From positions 1 to 6,248 of the forward strand of contig JBLHLB010000249.1 of NCBI GenBank assembly GCA_047618505.1: DNA of 6,248 bases, given 5' to 3'. This stretch comes from JBLHLB01 sp047618505. Lineage in GTDB: Bacteria; Planctomycetota; UBA1135; GCA-002686595. Made by a program: the position numbers and the translations under genes. Positions 1 to 5,426 of this stretch are shown one piece after another. The notes below the pieces were generated by a model that saw only the letters and a list, made by a program, of their open reading frames with translations, was not told the DNA's origin and did no database searches. Within the stretch, counting starts at the first letter, position 1. Every line of letters begins with the position of its first letter.

Positions 1-953
1 ATGCTGCTGTACTGGTTCTTGCCCTCCTCGGGGGCCTCGCGCAGGACCAAATCCTGGGACTCGGGATTGCCGAGCGTATGCATGCAAATCGTCGCCGGAG
101 TGTTGCGCTCCCGTAGAGCCTCTTCGTCATCGGGCGAGCCGTAGCTCGAATAGACAACCTTCTCCGAACCGTCCACCCAATCGAGGCCGCCGAACTTGTT
201 GCGGTGGAGGATGTCGGGCAAGAGCTTGCCGCTTTCGATCTCAAGGAAGTACCAGGTGCGCCAGTCGGATCCGCCATCGGATGTCGCGTAGGCCAAGAGC
301 CGCCCGTCGGGACTGGGGTTCGTACCCGCCAGGGCGATCGTGCCGTCCTCGGAGAAACTGTTGGGGTCCAACAGGACACGTCCTTCATCGGCCGTCGCTT
401 GCTCCAGCGAGTCTGCCACGAAAAGTACCGCCTGATTCTGCAGGCCATCGTTCTTGGAATAGAACACATGGCCTCCGCGTTGGGACGGAAGTGAAGAGCG
501 CTCGTAGTCCCAAAGCGATTCCAGGCGCTCGCGGGTTGCAGCGCGCGACGGAATCGACTGCAGCAGACCATGGGTCAACTGGTTCTCTGCTTCGATCCAA
601 GATCCAGTGGCGGCTGCATCCGCATCTTCAAGCCAGCGGTAGGGGTCCGCGACTTCGACGCCGTGGTGCAGGTCGACTACGTCGCCCTTGTGTGCCGCCG
701 GGTAGGTGCGAGCTTCTTCCCAGTCCGCGACCGCGCTCCAGTCCAAGGACTGTTCGGTTTTGCCGGAGACCCTTTGCTCGCCATCAGGGTCTATTCCGTT
801 CGCACGTTGGCCAACGCAGGCCCCGGCGGCGAGTGCAATTCCCAGGACTAGGACCAGCCGTAGGGGAAGAGGGGCAGAAAGGCCGAATAGGGGCTCTGAG
901 GGTGCGAGATCGCCGGAAACTGCGGACGATCGGGAGGAGGGCGTGGGCGTCAT
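1..953 (-). CDS. Prolyl oligopeptidase family S9A, putative lipoprotein (N-terminal part; 3' end beyond window)
   Basis: Serine peptidase that would cleave short peptides after proline, probably at the cell envelope. The 317 visible codons hold a signal region and the start of the beta-propeller that gates the active site. Family hallmarks are DPYRWLED (residues 103-110), WIEAENQLT (119-127), GLQNQAVLFV (170-179), the LLDPNSFSEDGT block (194-205), a GSDW motif (228-231) and VYSSYGSP (267-274). The catalytic Ser/Asp/His domain lies off the left edge. The ATG at 953 is the only sensible start: an in-frame TGA lies five codons upstream and no other ATG occurs before residue 291. No good Shine-Dalgarno is seen. 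The N-terminus is odd: about 30 polar or Pro-rich residues precede a hydrophobic stretch (LVLVLGIALAAGAC, 33-46), with Cys46 in a relaxed lipobox. Lipidation is inferred; family membership is secure. Divergent from the class V enzyme gene. Confidence 0.93.
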   Translation of the reverse strand, partial: MTPTPSSRSSAVSGDLAPSEPLFGLSAPLPLRLVLVLGIALAAGACVGQRANGIDPDGEQRVSGKTEQSLDWSAVADWEEARTYPAAHKGDVVDLHHGVEVADPYRWLEDADAAATGSWIEAENQLTHGLLQSIPSRAATRERLESLWDYERSSLPSQRGGHVFYSKNDGLQNQAVLFVADSLEQATADEGRVLLDPNSFSEDGTIALAGTNPSPDGRLLAYATSDGGSDWRTWYFLEIESGKLLPDILHRNKFGGLDWVDGSEKVVYSSYGSPDDEEALRERNTPATICMHTLGNPESQDLVLREAPEEGKNQYSS

Positions 954-1034
954 GGGGGATTCCGGTCAGGAAGCGGGCGTCTGGGACTGCCGAATTCTAA
1001 CGAGTTGCCCGCAGGTCGTTAGACTCCTTCCTTC
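954..1034. promoter_or_regulatory. Divergent intergenic promoter region
   Basis: This 81-bp gap separates two genes transcribed away from each other, so it must hold promoter elements for both unless one gene is transcribed from elsewhere. On the minus strand, TAGAAT (plus coordinates 994-999) resembles a sigma70 -10 box. It would place transcription initiation about 35 bp before the peptidase ATG, but the matching -35 hexamer is weak. No convincing plus-strand promoter was found. The central palindrome is listed separately. The promoter calls are inference from consensus similarity only. Confidence 0.45.
996..1023. promoter_or_regulatory. 28-bp interrupted palindrome, candidate operator
   Basis: Perfect 8-bp inverted arms TCTAACGA (996-1003) and TCGTTAGA (1016-1023) flank a 12-bp spacer. 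On the same centre of symmetry (1009.5) the spacer contains a further TGC/GCA pair (1006-1008 and 1011-1013), giving 22 of 28 symmetric positions. It lies between two divergent genes, overlaps the possible minus-strand -10 box and ends 11 bp before the ATG at 1035. This is the size and layout expected for a dimeric repressor site such as TetR- or MarR-type operators. The regulator and the regulatory role are inferred. A hairpin in the plus-strand leader is an alternative reading. Confidence 0.5.
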
Positions 1035-2321
1035 ATGCTGAATCGACGCAATCTCCTTGGGTCATCCCTGGGCCTCTCCGCCATCGGGATGCCGGCCTGG
1101 GCAGCGGCTCCGGCCCCCGCCCGCAGTGCCGCGGAAGTCCTTGCCCGTGCGGCGGGTAGCTCCAATGAAGAGGATTACTGGGAGGAAATCGCCCGAGCCT
1201 TCACCCTGGATCGGAGTCTGATCAACCTGAACAACGGCGGAGTTCACCCCGCTTCGCGCATTGTTCAGGAGTCGATGAAGCAACATCTGGACTACTCCCA
1301 CCGCTTACCGGCCTACACCATGTGGCGTGTGCTGGAGAAACAACGCGAAGGAGTGCGAGCTCAGCTGGCAAATGAATGGGCCGTAGATCCCGAGGAGATC
1401 GCGATTACGCGCAATGCTTCGGAGGGCCTGAACATCCTGCAACTGGGGATGGATCTTAAGCGCGGCGACGAGGTCCTCACTACGAACCAAGACTACCCAC
1501 GCATGTTGACGGCTTTCCACCAACGGGAACGCCGTGAGGGAGTTGTACTGCGCGAGATTTCGATCCCCACACCTGCGGAGGATCCCGCTGAAGTGGTGCG
1601 GCTCTTTGAGGAGGCGATCACACCGAAGACAAAGCTCTTGCTCTGCTGCCACGTGATCAACTTGACCGGGCAAGTCTTGCCGGTGAAGGATATTGCCGCC
1701 ATGGCGCGTCGCCACGGTGTCGACACAATCGTTGATGGCGCCCATGCTCTGGCGCACTTGGATTTCAAGCTATCGGATCTCGGCGTCGATTTTTACGCCT
1801 CGAGTTTGCACAAGTGGTTGGCGGCGCCCCATGGGACGGGCTTGCTCTATGTGCGTCGCAATCGCATCGCCGACGTTTGGCCTCTGCAGGCCGCAGTGGA
1901 GAAGCTGGACGGCGATATTCGTAAATTCGAACAGATTGGAACGCATCCTGCGGCTAATGCCCTAGCAATCTCAGAGGCGATTCACCTGCACCAGGGGATT
2001 GGACAGGCCCGCAAGTCCGCGCGTTTGGTAGCACTGCGTCAGCACTGGATCGAACGTCTTGGCGCTAGCGGACGCCTGCGGCTGAACACGAGCGAGAAGC
2101 CTGGTCTGGCCGGCGCCATGGCCAATTTCTCTATCGATGGAATTGAATCACCGCAGCTTGTGCGCTGGCTCTGGGGCAAGCGCCAGATCCTTACGATTCA
2201 CATCCAGCACGACGAGTTCGAGGGCATCCGAGTCTCCCCGAGCATCGACAACACCAAGCGTGAGCTGGACCGTTTCTGTGAAGCGGTTGAGCACATCATG
2301 GCCGATGGCTTCCCGGCCTAG
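1035..2321 (+). CDS. Tat-exported aminotransferase class V-fold PLP-dependent enzyme (isopenicillin N epimerase-like)
   Basis: Fold-type I PLP enzyme of 428 residues, of the branch annotated as isopenicillin N epimerase-like or class V aminotransferase. These proteins act on amino-acid-type substrates as epimerases, lyases or transaminases; the actual substrate cannot be read here. Visible features are an N-terminal INLNNGG substrate/cofactor loop (63-69), NASEGLN (127-133), VDGAHALAH with Asp234 expected to bind the PLP pyridine nitrogen, SSLHKW with Lys260 as the Schiff-base lysine, and GIRVSPS with Arg399 as the likely carboxylate-binding arginine. All key residues are present and the length is normal, so it should be active. 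The N-terminus has RRNLL (4-8), a hydrophobic stretch and AWA (21-23) as a cleavage site, which is a Tat-type signal. Export of the folded cofactor-loaded enzyme to the periplasm is inferred. The start keeps the RR motif, although no Shine-Dalgarno precedes it. Confidence 0.92.
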   Translation: MLNRRNLLGSSLGLSAIGMPAWAAAPAPARSAAEVLARAAGSSNEEDYWEEIARAFTLDRSLINLNNGGVHPASRIVQESMKQHLDYSHRLPAYTMWRVLEKQREGVRAQLANEWAVDPEEIAITRNASEGLNILQLGMDLKRGDEVLTTNQDYPRMLTAFHQRERREGVVLREISIPTPAEDPAEVVRLFEEAITPKTKLLLCCHVINLTGQVLPVKDIAAMARRHGVDTIVDGAHALAHLDFKLSDLGVDFYASSLHKWLAAPHGTGLLYVRRNRIADVWPLQAAVEKLDGDIRKFEQIGTHPAANALAISEAIHLHQGIGQARKSARLVALRQHWIERLGASGRLRLNTSEKPGLAGAMANFSIDGIESPQLVRWLWGKRQILTIHIQHDEFEGIRVSPSIDNTKRELDRFCEAVEHIMADGFPA

Positions 2322-2370
2322 CAGCCCGTTGGAGGCAGCTGCCTGTTGAATGACCTGCTTGGGGTTTCCT

Positions 2371-3258
2371 TCAGTCGAAGAGCCCGTCTCCGGGGATAGG
2401 GCCACCGACCGTGTCGCCGCAGCGCTGGGCCAAGTCGCGAATCGTATCCGGCCCGTGCCCTGCGTAGTGGTTGTTCCCATAGACGTAGGTCTCGGGCACC
2501 GACTCGCGCACGTTGACTAAGAGCTCCGCCCAGTCGGCGAGGCGTTGTCCCTGGTCGATGACGATGCGGTCGAACTTGCCTTGGCCCGCTTCCTCCACTC
2601 GCTTGCGATCGCCGATTAGGCGCGCATAGGAGAAGTCTGCCGTCAGCAAGTCGTGTTCGCCCGCCTCTGGCCGGTGTAGCTCCGCGGGGTGCGGCATGTA
2701 GAGCAAGTCCACCAGCACCAGGGCCACGTTGTGCGCGCGCAGGAGATCCAGCAAGGGCTTGTCAATCCAAGCCTTGTTGCGCACCTCGACTCCGTAGCGA
2801 AAGCCCTTTGGCAACGCCTCGAGATAGGCTGCCAGGCGCTCAAGGAATGGCCCTACAGAAGGGAATGCCGTGCGGTTGAAATAGGGGAACTGCAGGACCA
2901 AAGGCCCACAGCGATCACCCAGGGTCGACATGCGTTCCAGGAATAGTTCCGTGTCCCCAGCAACGTACTCGCGCGCCAAGATCTTCTCTCCATCGGGGTG
3001 CGGTCCCTTGCCCGCGTGCACGATGGAGCGCGGAAATTTGGCCGACAACCGAAAGCCCTCGGGGGTCTTGCGACGCCAACCCTGGACCATGGTCGTCGAG
3101 GGAATGCGGTAGTAAGTGACGTCCGCTTCTACCGTGTCAAAGCGTCTGGAGTAGAGGCTCAGGAATTCGCCGGCGGGCGTGCCTTCGGGGTAGAAGCTGC
3201 CCGCCCAGCTCTTTTCGGACCAACTGGATGTACCCCAGCGAATTTTGCCGCCAACCAT
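2371..3258 (-). CDS. DUF72 domain protein (YecE-like TIM-barrel family)
   Basis: A 295-residue cytoplasmic protein of the DUF72/YecE family. The biochemical role of this family is not established; a TIM-barrel fold is known. Family hallmarks seen are RWGTSSWSEKSW (7-18), SFYPEGTP (21-28), VEADVTYYRIPS (43-54), the FRLSAKFPRSIVH stretch (69-81), LVLQFPY (120-126), VEVRNKAW (157-164), YARLIGDR (211-218) and the C-terminal VYGNNHYAGHGP (259-270). The protein is full length for the family. There is no signal peptide. The ATG at 3258 is chosen because it lies just before the first conserved strand; the region upstream has only a poor ribosome-binding site. It starts 24 bp after the stop of the repeat-containing envelope protein on the same strand, so co-transcription and possibly translational coupling are likely. 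It converges with the class V enzyme gene across 49 bp. Confidence 0.9.
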   Translation of the reverse strand: MVGGKIRWGTSSWSEKSWAGSFYPEGTPAGEFLSLYSRRFDTVEADVTYYRIPSTTMVQGWRRKTPEGFRLSAKFPRSIVHAGKGPHPDGEKILAREYVAGDTELFLERMSTLGDRCGPLVLQFPYFNRTAFPSVGPFLERLAAYLEALPKGFRYGVEVRNKAWIDKPLLDLLRAHNVALVLVDLLYMPHPAELHRPEAGEHDLLTADFSYARLIGDRKRVEEAGQGKFDRIVIDQGQRLADWAELLVNVRESVPETYVYGNNHYAGHGPDTIRDLAQRCGDTVGGPIPGDGLFD

Positions 3259-3282
3259 TAGTTTCTGTCTTGGCGAGGGCCG

Positions 3283-4866
3283 TTAGCGAAGCACCGCGCG
3301 GTTGAGATTCCAGGTGAAGCCCAGCTGGAAGGTCTCTGCTTCGAAGGTCCCGTGATTGGGTTGCATGTTGCCGAACTCGGCTGAGACTGACGACTGCTCC
3401 GTAAGTTCATAGCGCCAGCCCGCTTGCCATTGCCAGATGAGGCCGGAGCCGACATCCATGCCACCGCCGCCGCCGGCACCTCCCTCCATGCTGAGGGAGA
3501 AGTTGTGGTTCTCGTCCTCAAGGGGCGCGAACTCATACTTCAAGCCAAAGAGCCCTTCGCCGTAGCCTCCGACGTCTCCTTCCCAGGCAGTGTAGGCACG
3601 ACCCATCAGGGAGAAGTCCCCTAGGATCGGCTGTTCGAAGCCGATACCCACCAGGTTGATTGTCTTGTCGTATGGCCCGCCCTTTCTGGTCAGGGCGCTG
3701 CTGATGGGGGTGTAGGTCTTGTTGAGGATCTGAAAGCGAGTGGTCTTCACCCGTGCCCTTTCCCGCGGTAGGCCCTCGTTCTCCAGGCGAGAGCGCGGAT
3801 ATTCACGGGTTAGGGTCGGTGTGTTTGCGGACCAAGTGAGACCGCCCGTGAGCGTACCCCCTTGGAACGAGCCATTGGGCGCATCGAGGTAGCCGGCCAT
3901 TACTACCAGGGAGATCGGACCCCCGATGTGTGCACGCAGACCAGCCCGGCTCTGCCAGGAAAAGCCACCTGCCACATCCAACCGGCCACCACCTGATGAT
4001 CCAACCAGGGCCTCAACCTCGAGGGCCAGGGTCTCACCAATAAGCGGCACCGCCCAACCAAGCCCGGTATACACCGACGCGTAACCCGAGGCCTGACCAC
4101 CTGCTGCGCCAAACGCTTCGAAGGGGATGTACAGGTGATCCCCCAGGAAGTAATCGATTCCGATACCCAATAGACTGACATCGTTGGGGAAGGGGTTGTC
4201 GCTGGTGGATTCTTTACTAGACGAGCTAGGGTCGATGATCTGAACCAGCGGAGTGACTCGCAACTGGCGACTGACCACGGCAATGTCGGGAATCGCATCC
4301 CTGCGCCCACTCTCCGCCGCCCGCAGCACTTCCGAGTTGAGGGAGATACCTAGGGCCACATGGAAGTCGTTGATCGGATCATCTTTGATGTCGATGTGCG
4401 CGATCTCAAAACGGATCGCACTCATCCCCAGGTTGCGTTCAATGGCAACGTGGGGACGCAGTACCAAGCCCTCCGATTCGGGGCCATCACCGCCACCGCC
4501 GCCACCGGCGAAGAGCCCCGCATCGACACTCCACAGGGGTGAGAGCGGGTGCAGCCAACCGGCATTCAACCCACCAATAAAAAGCCCGCCACGATCTCCC
4601 GCGTAGGCCCCATAGCCACCGACACCAACGTAGAGTTCCGGCAGTAATTCGATCGGCCCCAGGATGTCATAGTGGATCCCAAAGAGTCCGATTTCGTCGC
4701 CGTCCTTCTCATCTGCACCCTCAACACCAAAGTACGAAGTCTCGAATCGCCAGCGCGCTCGCTGGGTCGTGAGTTGTACATCCTGAGCCTGGGCCAGGGT
4801 CCCACCTAGGCAGCAGGCGAGGGCTAATGCGAGGGCGAGCTTCGGGGTCTGTCGGAGTTGATTCAC
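3283..4866 (-). CDS. Secreted beta-rich envelope protein with three tandem repeats (probable outer-membrane beta-barrel)
   Basis: A 527-residue protein of unrecognised family. It starts at GTG with AGGA seven bases upstream, and an in-frame TAG four codons before rules out a longer form. Residues 1-27 form a classical signal peptide (basic n-region, LALALALACC core, AQA cleavage site); Cys18/Cys19 make a lipoprotein reading possible but weaker. The mature part is full of alternating hydrophobic/polar segments with Gly and aromatic residues, as in outer-membrane barrels. It consists of three diverged copies of one unit (about 36-178, 201-348 and 373-522), joined by polar linkers rich in Arg/Glu/Pro. 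Each copy has a Leu/Val-Gly-Ile-rich strand, a Gly run and a closing strand such as GGLTW or LGFTW. The C-terminus is RAVLR rather than a terminal aromatic residue, so the usual barrel-assembly signal is not at the extreme end. Function unknown; probably co-transcribed with the DUF72 gene. Confidence 0.85.
   Translation of the reverse strand: MNQLRQTPKLALALALACCLGGTLAQAQDVQLTTQRARWRFETSYFGVEGADEKDGDEIGLFGIHYDILGPIELLPELYVGVGGYGAYAGDRGGLFIGGLNAGWLHPLSPLWSVDAGLFAGGGGGGDGPESEGLVLRPHVAIERNLGMSAIRFEIAHIDIKDDPINDFHVALGISLNSEVLRAAESGRRDAIPDIAVVSRQLRVTPLVQIIDPSSSSKESTSDNPFPNDVSLLGIGIDYFLGDHLYIPFEAFGAAGGQASGYASVYTGLGWAVPLIGETLALEVEALVGSSGGGRLDVAGGFSWQSRAGLRAHIGGPISLVVMAGYLDAPNGSFQGGTLTGGLTWSANTPTLTREYPRSRLENEGLPRERARVKTTRFQILNKTYTPISSALTRKGGPYDKTINLVGIGFEQPILGDFSLMGRAYTAWEGDVGGYGEGLFGLKYEFAPLEDENHNFSLSMEGGAGGGGGMDVGSGLIWQWQAGWRYELTEQSSVSAEFGNMQPNHGTFEAETFQLGFTWNLNRAVLR
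3301..3750 (-). repeat. Protein-level repeat unit 3 of the envelope protein
   Basis: Residues 373-522. Anchors: LVGIGFEQPILG (405-416), GAGGGGGMDVGSG (463-475), WQWQAGWR (478-485), GTFEAETFQLGFTW (506-519). It is closest to unit 2, with matching WQ-x2-AG and G-[ST]-F-x3-T-[FL]-x2-G-[FL]-T-W patterns at offsets of about 174 residues. Confidence 0.7.
3823..4266 (-). repeat. Protein-level repeat unit 2 of the envelope protein
   Basis: Residues 201-348. Anchors: LLGIGIDYFLG (232-242), GSSGGGRLDVAGG (289-301), WQSRAGLR (304-311), GSFQGGTLTGGLTW (332-345). About eight amphipathic strands can be drawn. The anchors sit 168-172 residues after those of unit 1. Confidence 0.7.
4333..4761 (-). repeat. 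Protein-level repeat unit 1 of the envelope protein
   Basis: Residues 36-178. Anchors: LFGIHYDILG (61-70), Gly run starting at 121, closing strand ALGISLN (171-177). It is the most diverged of the three copies and lacks the WQ-x2-AG motif shared by copies 2 and 3. Confidence 0.6.
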
Positions 4867-5033
4867 GCCTGAATCCTAACCCCTGACAGCCCGATGAAGA
4901 TGGGGCAACCCTTACTCCTTGGGCCGCGGATGACTGGACCCTGATTCAATGGGCATGGAGCTCAGCTTTGCTGTGCAGAGGGCGCCGTGACCCGTGCGGG
5001 TCGCGATGGTCCCCTTGGACTGAGTGATGAGGA
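4867..5033. other. Intergenic stretch upstream of the envelope protein gene
   Basis: This region holds no intact gene. Its left end must carry the leader and promoter of the minus-strand envelope gene; no hexamer pair stands out. The plus strand from about 4945 reads open in one frame (containing GLSDEDW) and may be a frame-shifted upstream piece of the relic that follows. A GACCCG-TG-CGGGTC dyad (4989-5002) is also present. Confidence 0.4.
4874..4877 (-). promoter_or_regulatory. Ribosome binding site supporting the GTG start at 4866
   Basis: On the minus strand AGGA lies seven bases before the GTG codon. Together with the in-frame TAG just upstream and the signal peptide that follows, it fixes GTG as the start of the envelope protein. 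Confidence 0.55.
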
Positions 5034-5408
5034 TTGGCTGGGGAACAGGTTGACGACGGTTTCTATCACGCTCTGTTTTCCCCCTCCGCTGACACCGACC
5101 GAATCAGCGTGAAGCTGGCCACCGGATGCGAGCGAATTTGGCTCTTCTTCGACGAAGACACTACGGGGGCGGAGTTAGCGAAAACCCTGCTGGGTGCCGG
5201 GATGACCCCTGATAAAGGGTTGCCGCTCCGACTTGACCTGAGTGATCCCGCCCGACTTCGCGATGCACCGGACCCCTTGTCAGCACAGCCAGGTACTGAG
5301 TTCTGAGGCAGCATCTGGCTCGCCCCCGGTGGGGGACTGCGCCCGATCGTTTTGACGGACGAGGAGCGTTCGAACCTGAACGACCTTGGCTATGTTGAGG
5401 GTGACTAG
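5034..5408 (+). pseudogene. Decayed C-terminal fragment of a sulfatase-like gene
   Basis: Plus-strand coding-like sequence interrupted by an in-frame TGA at 5304-5306 and ending at TAG 5406-5408. Before the TGA it reads as an ordinary mixed alpha/beta protein (for example ERIWLFFDEDTTGAELAKTL, then LPLRLDLSDPARL). After the TGA the same frame continues with GSIWLAPGGGLRP and ends LTDEERSNLNDLGYVEGD. An acidic helix followed by L-x2-LGY-V/L at the extreme C-terminus is a common ending of bacterial sulfatases; that assignment is inference from memory of the family. There is no believable start: two TGA codons lie in frame at 5025 and 5028, the first possible codon (TTG 5034) has no properly spaced Shine-Dalgarno, and no catalytic domain lies upstream because the opposite-strand gene occupies that space. 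A small functional protein of 90 residues (5034-5306) is the alternative. Confidence 0.45.
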
Positions 5409-5426
5409 GGCGTGCGAGTTCGACCC

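Noticed and set aside
281..1000. Long plus-strand open frame of 239 residues opposite the prolyl oligopeptidase gene
   Set aside because: Extremely Arg/Pro/Ser-rich composition typical of an antisense shadow; the opposite strand carries unmistakable S9A motifs throughout.
1305..1757. Minus-strand open frame of 150 residues inside the class V enzyme gene
   Set aside because: It lies entirely opposite conserved PLP-enzyme motifs, has no family resemblance, and is explained as a shadow of the GC-rich coding frame.
2333..2344. AGGCAGCTGCCT palindrome between the convergent genes as a terminator
   Set aside because: It is a self-complementary site with no loop and no T-run on either side, so intrinsic termination is not supported.
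5304..5306. TGA read as selenocysteine or tryptophan (recoded stop)
   Set aside because: No other gene in the window uses internal TGA and Trp is always TGG. No selenocysteine context is expected in a sulfatase-like C-terminus, and the missing start and missing catalytic domain favour decay.
5323..5335. CCCCC-GGT-GGGGG hairpin as a terminator
   Set aside because: It has a short stem and no T-run, and it falls inside protein-like sequence of the relic (Ala-Pro-Gly-Gly-Gly codons).
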